DNA from: a virus
Virus record (IMG/VR): IMGVR_UViG_3300035670_000058
Location: 1-64,000 of that record
Direction: 5' to 3' (one strand)
DNA length: 64,000 nucleotides
Of this stretch, positions 25,401 to 33,962 are shown in pieces. Numbering within the stretch: the first letter of the stretch is position 1; the number at the start of each line of letters is the position of its first letter. A model generated the notes under the pieces. That model searched no databases, was not told the DNA's origin, and worked only from the letters and a program-made list of their open reading frames with translations. A program made the translations under genes and the position numbers.

Positions 25401-27442
25401 TTATTTACGATATAAGTATGCTAACTGGAAATGATTTAAAACAAGCCATTGATAAGTATATTGAAATGGTTCTTAATATTCAGTATCCTGAGCGTCTAGT
25501 TGGGGGGATCATGCCCTCTGTAAATATTACAGAACAAGGAGAAGGAAGAGCAGGGCGCGAGATAATCCCTAGAATTCCCACTATAAATACTGATGAATCT
25601 CAATATATTGGGTCTGTTAAATATGCACGAACAGTTTCTGGATCACAGGGGACCTTTACGTCAACTGTAACAAAAACAGGTATTGATCTGCGTAATTTAA
25701 AAAATGACGCATCAGCACTTGAAGCTATAATGAACCAAATTGAGCAAACAGGTAGTATGGGATTTGCAAATACAACTGAAAATTTTGGATTAATTGAACA
25801 AGCAATGGCTAATGTAGCAGACCCAGCTAAGGCGGCTAAATTCCAAAAGATATGGACTTCATATACAATTAAAAATAGCCAAACTGCTGCCGTTAAGGAC
25901 TATTTTGAGTTATTAAATGCTGGCTTAACAGTTCTTAAAACAGTAGACCCTGTAGTCGCTGGAAAAATAGAGCAGCAATCAAAAGCTGCTGAACAATTAG
26001 TTAATGAAGCTTTTAAAATTACCCCAGAGACAGCAGGACCCTTATTTGAAGAAATTACTAAAGCCCTAAGCGGCGCTTTTAATACAAAAACACCTATTGG
26101 TGATGAAGTAATTTCAGGATGGGCCGAGCAACTGGCTAAACTCCAAGACCCTATGAATTGGATGAATCTATCGGCAGATGTACAAAAAGCACGAATTGAT
26201 GCAATTAAAGAGGCTTGGTATGGAGTAATCACAGCCGCTGAGCAAGCGGGTCAGGTATATGAAAATAATAATAAGATGATGGAAGAATTTAATAGTTGGA
26301 TAGCATCTGAACAAGCACGTTTAGCGGAAAGTACAGCACAAAATCGAGCGGATTTCCAAGCGGGGAATATCAAAGGTCCCGATTTTGAAAGGGCTATATC
26401 TCAGAGTAAAGCTTTGTTTGATGGATTAACCATGATTCAAGCAAAAATGCAAGAAATTCAAGATACCAATGCTTATGATATGAGTAAACCTTTAGAAGAG
26501 CAATTAAACTTGATGCCAAATGTAGCAAAGGAACTTGAAAAGATCAATGGACTTCAAGATGCTGGAAATCTTACAACCAATCAATTAATTATGCGAATGT
26601 TTGGTCTGGCCGATGTTTATAACTTTACAGGAAAACAAGCCAAAAACTTTGTTAAAGACCTTATAAAATTATTTGATGCTTTAGAGGTTATCTCTAAAAT
26701 CAAGGCAAGGTTCCGTATCGAGGGAGATGCCTCTCAGGCTATCGCGGTATTAGAAGCTACCTATGATGCTATTTTAGCATCATTTGCTGCTCAAGGCGGC
26801 GGTAAAAATATTAAAGGCGCAAGACAACTTGCAGATTTACGCTCAGCTATTAGCGCTTTAAAGGGAGCAAATAACGCTATTGCAAGCGTAGGTTCAAGCT
26901 TTAGAGGTGCTTCTGGACGTAGCACAAATCGAGGAGGAGGAGGGGGAGGAAGTTCAAAACAAGGTAAAGATTATGGAGAACTTGATCTTCCCGAAGAATT
27001 ATCTGGTCTTCCAAATCGAGATTCCTTGATTAAACAAGCCATTAGAAATGCCCGCGCACTTCAAAAAACAATACCGGGTGCATCTAAAGAAGCAAAGAAT
27101 GATGTTGTTTCAATTCTTGATGGTATGAAAAAACTTGAAACAGTACGTGGAGTACGGGAGGATTTGCTTCGACGTGCATTAGAAGATTTAGCAAACATTG
27201 AGAAGAAAAGATTAGAGATGGAATCAAAGGCTGATACAATCAGACGTATTAGAGTGGGCGGGGGAGACTTCTCAGCCATTGCAAACGTTCCTGTAAACTC
27301 TAAAACAGGAGTCAGTGTAGGTGGACCGGAAGGTCCGATCAATGTAACCCTTAACTTGAATGGGCAAGTTATGACGCCCGCTCAATTTGAACAATTTGCA
27401 AATATGGTTGCAGCCGCATTGAAGCGACAACTAGCGAAATAA
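22472..27442 (+). CDS. Tape measure protein
   Basis: 1656 residues, the longest gene here and directly after the chaperone. The first 350 residues are Gln/Ala-rich coiled coil; then a TMP-type block (MRRPGQ/ATSKSPAEVATAFKNL region, about 440-680) like phage minor tail/TMP core domains; hydrophobic segments at about 740-880 (AFTAMAALTGMFLVM, GVAAGAATGAALAAA, VAGGVAIVAGSLLAM) that may insert in the host membrane; and a Gly-rich linker near 1487. It sets tail length and helps DNA entry. At roughly 1.5 angstrom per residue a tail near 250 nm would follow. Confidence 0.92.
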   Translation: MAGRIVIGVEGSAPTLNSFFAGVSRTADTWVRDMESKYARVFATGDPSRGFKPITTKMFDNGVLDRSSVNFREWGSAIKTTRFEVDELRNSIKATVKAGLVLSDGTFLPVQTVQREFGDAKKWLQALNDVEAANARIAQLQQTRDAKRFALDRSRLYSTAQVQNLQAQETSQIQARTAAQQQFNQALQRWQNLQASPGPGPGAPLAATQAWAAGLTQAQQDLQVKTAALNTATSNLVNTQQQLAVAMSNPAYANYQNELDKIDRSYNRMSRPARKGLVDAQNRELQFSTGKLENFPPEFTQIPTAAKRELARAGLNVLNPDEMVNTQKANFGTAYRDLTTGLTHFNVEWMNTQQIGGQNIQTMQKATITVDKYGKVVHTTARNLRGFGNMLEMIGRDFQKVIEWTVATTLIFGSIQAMGQAVDIIKQLDADLTRFAVTANLSTKEVKGFYDSMFRVAQSTATPIEELVTAADDLALAIRRPGQSTQELLVDIERLAEAIGIYTNLTGQDTVSATDQLVAVMKQLGYTATGVFEILNKVTAAAGGQAGAIADITKGLAVMAEAGEQAGLSVDQQIGVIKTLSQVTSKSPAEVATAFKNLVGALENPAAIKALKALNIQLISEGNDIIGIYQNIAEKITLGQIAPTEVSGLLRAISGGPRRAPDAAALLANINTVVKETGVSQRATNEAFLANAQIMDTLNAKFTQFQNVLKNQTFKQFGQVVNDVLSTLIPLVTKLLEGLTLIPPQAFTAMAALTGMFLVMRLGSKAILGLAGALRDLAMAQRDSTNQLNLWKQAQANANSTTMMGRLSSNKGKIAGVAAGAATGAALAAASGGGMQQMAGAGLSGLGMALMMLPEPSMLTKVAGGVAIVAGSLLAMWDGGMKAAKSNEEVAASVVQIYTSARNASETVNALQKDQKLLTAQMDILNKKQSLTNEEQASLIQLNKEWAASSIAVAEAQNELNASLEALATELPQFKNIIYDISMLTGNDLKQAIDKYIEMVLNIQYPERLVGGIMPSVNITEQGEGRAGREIIPRIPTINTDESQYIGSVKYARTVSGSQGTFTSTVTKTGIDLRNLKNDASALEAIMNQIEQTGSMGFANTTENFGLIEQAMANVADPAKAAKFQKIWTSYTIKNSQTAAVKDYFELLNAGLTVLKTVDPVVAGKIEQQSKAAEQLVNEAFKITPETAGPLFEEITKALSGAFNTKTPIGDEVISGWAEQLAKLQDPMNWMNLSADVQKARIDAIKEAWYGVITAAEQAGQVYENNNKMMEEFNSWIASEQARLAESTAQNRADFQAGNIKGPDFERAISQSKALFDGLTMIQAKMQEIQDTNAYDMSKPLEEQLNLMPNVAKELEKINGLQDAGNLTTNQLIMRMFGLADVYNFTGKQAKNFVKDLIKLFDALEVISKIKARFRIEGDASQAIAVLEATYDAILASFAAQGGGKNIKGARQLADLRSAISALKGANNAIASVGSSFRGASGRSTNRGGGGGGSSKQGKDYGELDLPEELSGLPNRDSLIKQAIRNARALQKTIPGASKEAKNDVVSILDGMKKLETVRGVREDLLRRALEDLANIEKKRLEMESKADTIRRIRVGGGDFSAIANVPVNSKTGVSVGGPEGPINVTLNLNGQVMTPAQFEQFANMVAAALKRQLAK

Positions 27443-27457
27443 AGGAGGTTTAAGACT

Positions 27458-28222
27458 ATGGGATTAGGACCAACACCCTCGTACTTAGCTAAGTATAATT
27501 CATATACTCTTCCCGGCTATGTACAACAGGAATCTTTTGATTCCAGTATGCGTATTGGTGACCATTACGCTCCATACGCTGATGGCTCCAACTCCGAAAT
27601 ATTGGGCCTCCAAAATAAAATGCTCTCCCTTACTCTAAAAGTATGGGAGCAAGATTATGCCACCTGTAAAGAGCAAGTCCAGCAAGCAGCCACAATGCTT
27701 CGCAGTAAACGTCAAGGATTTGCTCCATTGTATGTGCAGTATTCTGATAAGCACTACGAAGCATTGGTATCCTCAGTAAAGGTGGACAAAACCGCTGGGG
27801 ATACCCCACGAATGCTGGAGTATCAGGTTGACTTCCAGTGCAAGCCTTGGCTCATCAGCGACTCTACCAATACGCTTACAGGTTCAAGTCTAGCCCGCGT
27901 AAGCACAAATCTTGTCACCACAGGCAGGACAATTACTGATGGTGGCTGGACCCCTACAACGATCACAGTAACTGGCAGTGATATTACCATCTCTGGATAT
28001 ACATTAGCAGGAGATTTTGCTGGATTCATCAGCGTATCTGGATCAGTCACAAATCTTGTCATCGACAGTGAGGGTTTCTCTTCTACTGAAGGAACCACTA
28101 ACAGGAATGCTTACATGCGCTACGCGGATTATCGTGTATGGGTAGGGCCAGAAGAGACAACGTTCGTTGTCAGTGGAGCAACAGATATAACAATAGATTA
28201 CCACGATAGATGGTATATATAG
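27458..28222 (+). CDS. Dit-like distal tail protein
   Basis: 254 residues, ATG after AAAGGAGGTT. Follows the tape measure, the usual place for the distal tail protein. N-terminal segment NSYTLPGYVQQESFDSS and the LGLQNKMLSLTLKVW and YQVDFQCKPWLISD blocks are mirrored closely in the C-terminal 250 residues of the fibre protein at 29358, showing an internal duplication. The C-terminal half (TTGRTITDGGWTP) is a beta domain also shared with that protein. Confidence 0.78.
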   Translation: MGLGPTPSYLAKYNSYTLPGYVQQESFDSSMRIGDHYAPYADGSNSEILGLQNKMLSLTLKVWEQDYATCKEQVQQAATMLRSKRQGFAPLYVQYSDKHYEALVSSVKVDKTAGDTPRMLEYQVDFQCKPWLISDSTNTLTGSSLARVSTNLVTTGRTITDGGWTPTTITVTGSDITISGYTLAGDFAGFISVSGSVTNLVIDSEGFSSTEGTTNRNAYMRYADYRVWVGPEETTFVVSGATDITIDYHDRWYI

Positions 28223-28235
28223 GAGGTGAGGTATC

Positions 28236-29303
28236 ATGGCTGGTGGAGATTTAATTTTTGCAGACGGCTTTGATTCTGGATCATTAACTGGGTGGGTGGA
28301 TGCTCTAGATGTATGGATCGCTGCGGGTTCTTCCAGAATATCGGGTAGTGGTAGTGGTCTATATATCAGTCGTACAAGTACATATTTTACTGCTAAGGCT
28401 GCGATCTATACTGATATTTTTGACTACACAAGTGAGTTTTTATTTGGATTTGCGTTTAAATTTGGAACCGTTTTGGATGAGATTGCCCTTATACATTTCA
28501 TGGATGGAGCAACTAGAAATGATTGGGATACTGCTCAACTCTCTCTCTATATAAATAACACTGGAAAACTTGCATTTGGTAGATTCCACGGTGATTTTAC
28601 CATAACTGTTTTAGCAACTGGAACTAGAACAGTTTCAGCAGGAGCATGGCATTATGTCGAAGGTAAAGTAAAAATTCACGCATCTACTGGGTATGTTGAA
28701 ATCAAATTAGATGGTATGGAAGAGATTTCTATGACAACTAGCCTTGATACTACAAATACTGCTGCTAATGGTGCAAGTGTTATTGCTCTAGGGATGTCAG
28801 ATTCAACTGGTGGAACTACTGTATCAATAGATGATTTTTATCTCTTTGATAATGCAGGAAATGGTATGTCCTATATGGGAGATATTCGTGTCTTGGACCT
28901 AGTGCCCACTTCTGATGGGGCGTCTTCTGATTTTACCCCCTCAACAGGCGTGGATAATTATGCAACAGTTGATGAATTACCCCCTGTAGATAGCGATTAT
29001 GTTTATTCAAATGTTATTGGTCACAAAGATACATACGGACTCCAGAACCTACCGGCAAATGCTGCCGCTGTCTTTGCAGTCATGTATGTTACCAGATCAT
29101 TTAAAACAGACGCCGGGGCAAGAACATTACGAAATGTTATGAGACAATCAGGCGTAGATTATGAACGGGCTGATAGTGATACGGCTATTACGCTAAATGC
29201 CTCAACAACATTTTATTCAGAGACTGCTAATCCTGCAACAACCGTTGCTTATACTGTCAGCGATATCAATGATAACGAATTTGGCTTCAAGTTACAAGCA
29301 TAA
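28236..29303 (+). CDS. LamG/concanavalin-like tail protein
   Basis: 355 residues, ATG after AGGAGGTGAGG. Residues 1-205 read as a lectin-like jelly roll (FADGFDSGSLTGW, IYTDIFDYTSEFLFGFAFKF, HYVEGKVKIHASTGYVEIKLDG, SIDDFYLFDNAG). The remaining 150 residues form a second beta domain with VDELPPVDSDYVY, common in phage tail proteins. Likely a tail-tip or fibre-associated carbohydrate-binding protein; ligand unknown. Confidence 0.72.
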   Translation: MAGGDLIFADGFDSGSLTGWVDALDVWIAAGSSRISGSGSGLYISRTSTYFTAKAAIYTDIFDYTSEFLFGFAFKFGTVLDEIALIHFMDGATRNDWDTAQLSLYINNTGKLAFGRFHGDFTITVLATGTRTVSAGAWHYVEGKVKIHASTGYVEIKLDGMEEISMTTSLDTTNTAANGASVIALGMSDSTGGTTVSIDDFYLFDNAGNGMSYMGDIRVLDLVPTSDGASSDFTPSTGVDNYATVDELPPVDSDYVYSNVIGHKDTYGLQNLPANAAAVFAVMYVTRSFKTDAGARTLRNVMRQSGVDYERADSDTAITLNASTTFYSETANPATTVAYTVSDINDNEFGFKLQA

Positions 29304-29357
29304 CTGTAATTATTAATACAATAATAATTTCAATACAATGAAGGTGGTGAGGATGTA

Positions 29358-32300
29358 ATGGCTGTAGCCCACGACGCAGTTAGTAGTTATGGCGCTAGTA
29401 TCGCCAACGTAGGCTCATTCCAGTGGACACATACGCCATCGGGAACACCAAAAGGTGCAATTGTCTTTGTTAGCGGGCAAAACTTAACAATGGCTGCGAT
29501 AGTCGATACCGCTGTGACCTACGGCGGCGTGTCGATGACACAGATTCCATACACAGCCTTCGCCACCTCGACTGAACGTGGGTCCGTAACCGCTTATTTT
29601 CTTGCCAACCCCCCATCTGGGGCACAGACAGTTGTTGTTACACGAACTAACAACAATGTAACTACAAATGGTGTGTGTTGTACTGTTACAGCAGATAATG
29701 ATGTTGTGGTGCCTACTTCGTTGGTTAGAACTGTTGTTGGTGCTGCAACGCCCTTAACTGGGGCAAGTTCAACTGGCAGTAGTACAGCCTCTAGTTGGTC
29801 TTCTCTTACAGATATTGGTGACGGATCGCCGGGAACAAACTCTCAGCGCTATCTGTCGGTTTTTTGCGGCTTAGGCGTACCCCCGACTGCGGGTACAAAC
29901 GCTACAGTGGCATACTCCCACGATTTCGGAGCCTTGAGTTGGGTAGTCCTTCGGGAGACAACGCCATCGCAGGGCAATGTGACATTGGGTACCTCATCTA
30001 TCACGGATGACCTTGCTGCGCTAGGGCTTGCTGTTAAGGAGAAGGGACTTGTTAGTAGTGTAGCCCAAGCAAATGCCCAAATCACCCAGACAACTCAAGT
30101 CTTAGCCTATGCTCAAGCAGAAGCCGTGATGCTTGGGGCTTCTATAAACCATGCCTTTGCACAGGCAGAAGCCTCCATTTTATCTCTTTATATTATTCAG
30201 GTATCTGCTCAGGCAGAGAGTAGTATTAAGAGTACGTATATAGGTGCAGCACAGGCTGGCGCTCATACTCTAGGCTACTATACAGGAACAGGACAAGCAC
30301 AGGCATCTATTAAGACTGTATATCAGCAATATAGCCAGTCTAGTGCCTATATCTATATACGAAGTTACTCTAGTTCGCAAGCACAGGCAATTATTACCTA
30401 TAAAAATAGTAGTTATGCTCAAAGTGCTTCTTGGATCAAAGGAACAGAAAATGCTGTTGCACAAGCCCAAACAAAATTAATAGGTTTAGGCTTACAATCT
30501 GCACAAGCACTGGCTTGGATGGCTGGTTCATATATAGTTGTATCTCAAGCACAGGCTTTTATTCAAAATGGTTTGGCAGTTTATCTTCGTGGTACAGCCA
30601 ACCATAATACGGCAAGTAATTCTTTCACATTTGCTTCACCCTCTAACTTCTCAGCCGATGGATTGGCTATTATTGTTATAGCCTATGGTAATAATGGAAC
30701 GGCTGGAGCCGACCCCAACTGCGTTGTTACAGACTCCTTAGGTAACACATGGACTGCACGTCATGTGACCGTAAATGATCCAAGTATTGTCGCTGGTGTT
30801 GGTACAGTTCTTAGGATCGTTACAACTGAGCAGAATGCTGGAATCATTACTACAGGTACAAATATAACATTGACCTTTGGTAATGGTGTACAGGCTAAAG
30901 CCCTTGCTCTCTGGGAAATCAAATCAAATAGGGGGATTCCAAGATACTATAGTACAGGAACAGGATCAACTGGTAACTCTACTACCCCATCTGTAACATC
31001 TAGTACAATAACTGTTGGGGATGTTATCATTGGTGGTGTTTCTATCAAGCGTGGAGAGGCACCGGCAACAGTTGATACTGACACGACAAACGGTTTGTGG
31101 TCAGCAGAGCAATCTACTTATGCTGGAGATAAGTCTGTTGTTTCTCAGGTTAAGTTACAGACTTCAAGTGACTCTACGCAAACATATAATCCTACGTATA
31201 CAAATGCTGGCTATTGGGCTGCTGGTTGGATTTCTATCCGCTCCCTGCCTTATCAGAAATATGCACAAGCCAAAGCACATATTATATCTAGGGAAGTTTC
31301 AAGACCAGCACAAGCAGAAGCAACAGTAATTCAAGGAACACGCTATAGCACTCATGCACAGGCTCAGGGATCAATCATCCCTAACTTTAAGCAGTTTGCT
31401 CAGGCAAAGACCTCTATCAAGACATCTTATACAGCATCTGCTCAAGCCGCAGCAAAGATGTCTGTGTATGTTCAACATGCACAGGTTCAAGGATCAGTCC
31501 TTACTTATTATACGACATATGCACAAAGCGCTGCTGAAATCTCCTCCAAGATAAAAGTAAAATTTGCTCAAGCGCAAGCCTTGATGGAATATTCTGCTGT
31601 TTCCGCATTTGGAATCAGAGTCCTTGAAACACAAACATTCCCACAAGTAAACGTTACGGCACTTTCTCTTAGAATCTTAACAACACGTTCTACGTTCAGT
31701 TATGCAAACGTAACAGCAAAAATACAAAACCTTACCAACACTACTCAAATACATGCTCAGGCAAATGCCCATATAAAAATGGAAGCGCTGGTTGGGCTAG
31801 CACAAGCGCAAGCATGGTTACCCGTCTTTGCAGTTTCAAATATTTATATTAGAACGCTGTTTACAACATCTGATCCAGATGTGCGCGTAACTGCCGCTGG
31901 ATTAAGAGTTCTTGTCAGTAGGGGTTCTATTGAAACTGCCCAAGCACAAGCGTTAATAGACTCTGGGATTAAAATTAAGGTTGCTCAGGCACATGTTTCA
32001 ATCTACCGTACTCCGCATACCACATATTCAGAATTTGCACAAAGTCAGGCAATTATCAGGGCCAAGTATACTGCAAGAGCCAACGTAAGAGCATCGATCA
32101 AAAGAACTTCAGTCAAACACTCTCAAGCAAATGCGCTTATTTTCCATCCACAAGGTTTTGGACAAGCACGGGCAACCGTCAAGAAGGGCGGTACTGGTGT
32201 ATTCGCTCAAGCCAGTGCTTATATGCGTCTATATGTTGGCTATGCTCAGTCACGGGCTTGGATAACAACAGGGATACTCAAGAGCGCTCAAGCAACTACT

Positions 32301-33959
32301 TATATACGACTTCCTGCTGGATACGCACTAGCACGAACAAGCATAAAAACAACATATCTTGGACATGCACAAGCCACAGGAGCGGTGCTGTTCTCTGGAA
32401 TGTTTGCTCAAGCAAACGCTGACATTAAGCAAAAATATACCCAATCTGCACAAGCAAATGCGCTTATCAATTCTTATATTAAAGTTCAATTTGCTCAAGC
32501 ACAAGCGGTTGTTTTCCAGATTATCATAACAAGTTTTGAATTAAGGGTTCTTGAGGTTGGAACGCTTCCAACCGCTGGAGTTTCTGCGATCTTCCTGCGA
32601 ACACTTGTAAACAGGTCTACCTATAGAAGCGCACAATCTGCTGCATTGATCAGCAATATTTCAAAAGTTGCTTCTGGGCAGGGTGTGGGTTCTATAAGAA
32701 CACATTATGCGCAATCAGGCCAATCGATGGCCTATATAAGTGCTTATGGAGTAAGTTACTTTGCTCAGGCTGAAGCAAGTATCCTAAAACTTGCTGGATA
32801 TGGACAGGCACAAGCCTATTTACGTGCTTTTGATGTGGGGGCATTTGCCCAAGCACTTGCATATTCACTTGGTATGACATTTGTATACGGACAGGCACAT
32901 GTGTATATACGTCCCTTGACGGGTTCTGCACAAGCAAACGCACAGATAAAATCCACCTCTACACCGCACGCAAATACACAGGCAATGATTGAGATTCAAC
33001 GTAGAGGCTATGCACAAACAGAAGCATGGATATTGGACACTATCTCTATCTATTCTGCTACGGCACAAGCGCAGATTATCTATCGTATGTGGTCATCAGC
33101 ACAAGCAATGACAGAAATCACACGCTATAAGTTTGGATGGGCTAATGCTCTTGCTCGTATTGCTGGTCAGGAGCATGGCAATGCTCAGGCTCTCATAAAA
33201 GCACCCTCTCTTGGACTAGCTCAAGTCGCTGCCTTTATTAAGAACAAATATACAACAATTATTTATAATAACTACCTGTTGCCGGGATATTTACAATCTA
33301 AATCTATGAATGATTCTACTAGAATTAAAATATCTGGAGTACCATACTTCGATGGGCAGGATTCTGAATATATAGGCTTGGAGAATAAGACAATCTCATT
33401 GAGGTTCAAATTAGTGGGAGATACACTAGATAGTATGAAAACTCAAGCTACAACGGCTTCTACGATGGTGTGGAGTGCAAGAACTCAATCTAAATTGTAT
33501 ATTCATGCATTGGATAAATATTATCTTGCAGTTCCAAAATCATTCAAGATGGAGCCTTCCGCTTCTGAGCGTACACTGGATTATAGCGTTGACTTCAACG
33601 CCCAGCCTTGGCTTTATAGCGACGTTATAAATACGATTACAGGAACAACCTCTTTAGTAACGACAGGACGTACCATCGTTGATGGTGTTGCTACTCCAGC
33701 AGTAGTGATTATCTCAGGAACAGATGTCACTGTTTCAGGATATACCTCAGATGGCTCATGTACAGGATATTTTGCTACCTCTGGTAGTGTTTCTAACTTG
33801 ATTATCAATTCAGAGGAGTATTCAGCAACAATAAACGGAGTTAACAGAAACGATATTATGAGAAATCTAGACTATCAAATCTATGTGGGCCAGGGAATTA
33901 CGTACTTCGATATAACAGGAGCCACTAGTGCAGAAATTTCTTGGAGGAATAGGTGGTAA
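29358..33959 (+). CDS. 14-residue-repeat tail fibre with C-terminal Dit-like domain
   Basis: 1533 residues, ATG after GGTGGTGAGG. Architecture: an N-terminal beta domain (1-220); A/Q-rich repeats of the (Y/F/S)AQAQAxI type; a second beta insert (about 410-630, VVTDSLGNTW and VGDVIIGGVSIKRG); long repeat array with short RVLETQTFP-type inserts (630-1280); and a C-terminal 250-residue part paralogous to the Dit-like protein at 27458 (NNYLLPGYLQ, LENKTISLRFKL, DYSVDFNAQPWLYSD). The Dit-like end may dock the fibre to the tail tip. Role inferred from architecture and position. Confidence 0.8.
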   Translation: MAVAHDAVSSYGASIANVGSFQWTHTPSGTPKGAIVFVSGQNLTMAAIVDTAVTYGGVSMTQIPYTAFATSTERGSVTAYFLANPPSGAQTVVVTRTNNNVTTNGVCCTVTADNDVVVPTSLVRTVVGAATPLTGASSTGSSTASSWSSLTDIGDGSPGTNSQRYLSVFCGLGVPPTAGTNATVAYSHDFGALSWVVLRETTPSQGNVTLGTSSITDDLAALGLAVKEKGLVSSVAQANAQITQTTQVLAYAQAEAVMLGASINHAFAQAEASILSLYIIQVSAQAESSIKSTYIGAAQAGAHTLGYYTGTGQAQASIKTVYQQYSQSSAYIYIRSYSSSQAQAIITYKNSSYAQSASWIKGTENAVAQAQTKLIGLGLQSAQALAWMAGSYIVVSQAQAFIQNGLAVYLRGTANHNTASNSFTFASPSNFSADGLAIIVIAYGNNGTAGADPNCVVTDSLGNTWTARHVTVNDPSIVAGVGTVLRIVTTEQNAGIITTGTNITLTFGNGVQAKALALWEIKSNRGIPRYYSTGTGSTGNSTTPSVTSSTITVGDVIIGGVSIKRGEAPATVDTDTTNGLWSAEQSTYAGDKSVVSQVKLQTSSDSTQTYNPTYTNAGYWAAGWISIRSLPYQKYAQAKAHIISREVSRPAQAEATVIQGTRYSTHAQAQGSIIPNFKQFAQAKTSIKTSYTASAQAAAKMSVYVQHAQVQGSVLTYYTTYAQSAAEISSKIKVKFAQAQALMEYSAVSAFGIRVLETQTFPQVNVTALSLRILTTRSTFSYANVTAKIQNLTNTTQIHAQANAHIKMEALVGLAQAQAWLPVFAVSNIYIRTLFTTSDPDVRVTAAGLRVLVSRGSIETAQAQALIDSGIKIKVAQAHVSIYRTPHTTYSEFAQSQAIIRAKYTARANVRASIKRTSVKHSQANALIFHPQGFGQARATVKKGGTGVFAQASAYMRLYVGYAQSRAWITTGILKSAQATTYIRLPAGYALARTSIKTTYLGHAQATGAVLFSGMFAQANADIKQKYTQSAQANALINSYIKVQFAQAQAVVFQIIITSFELRVLEVGTLPTAGVSAIFLRTLVNRSTYRSAQSAALISNISKVASGQGVGSIRTHYAQSGQSMAYISAYGVSYFAQAEASILKLAGYGQAQAYLRAFDVGAFAQALAYSLGMTFVYGQAHVYIRPLTGSAQANAQIKSTSTPHANTQAMIEIQRRGYAQTEAWILDTISIYSATAQAQIIYRMWSSAQAMTEITRYKFGWANALARIAGQEHGNAQALIKAPSLGLAQVAAFIKNKYTTIIYNNYLLPGYLQSKSMNDSTRIKISGVPYFDGQDSEYIGLENKTISLRFKLVGDTLDSMKTQATTASTMVWSARTQSKLYIHALDKYYLAVPKSFKMEPSASERTLDYSVDFNAQPWLYSDVINTITGTTSLVTTGRTIVDGVATPAVVIISGTDVTVSGYTSDGSCTGYFATSGSVSNLIINSEEYSATINGVNRNDIMRNLDYQIYVGQGITYFDITGATSAEISWRNRW
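30060..33240 (+). repeat. 42-bp-period repeat region inside fibre gene
   Basis: GCTCAAGCACAAGC-type units recur about every 42 bp, with interruptions at roughly 30580-31250 and several shorter inserts. Diverged at DNA level. Confidence 0.8.
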
Positions 33960-33962
33960 ATT

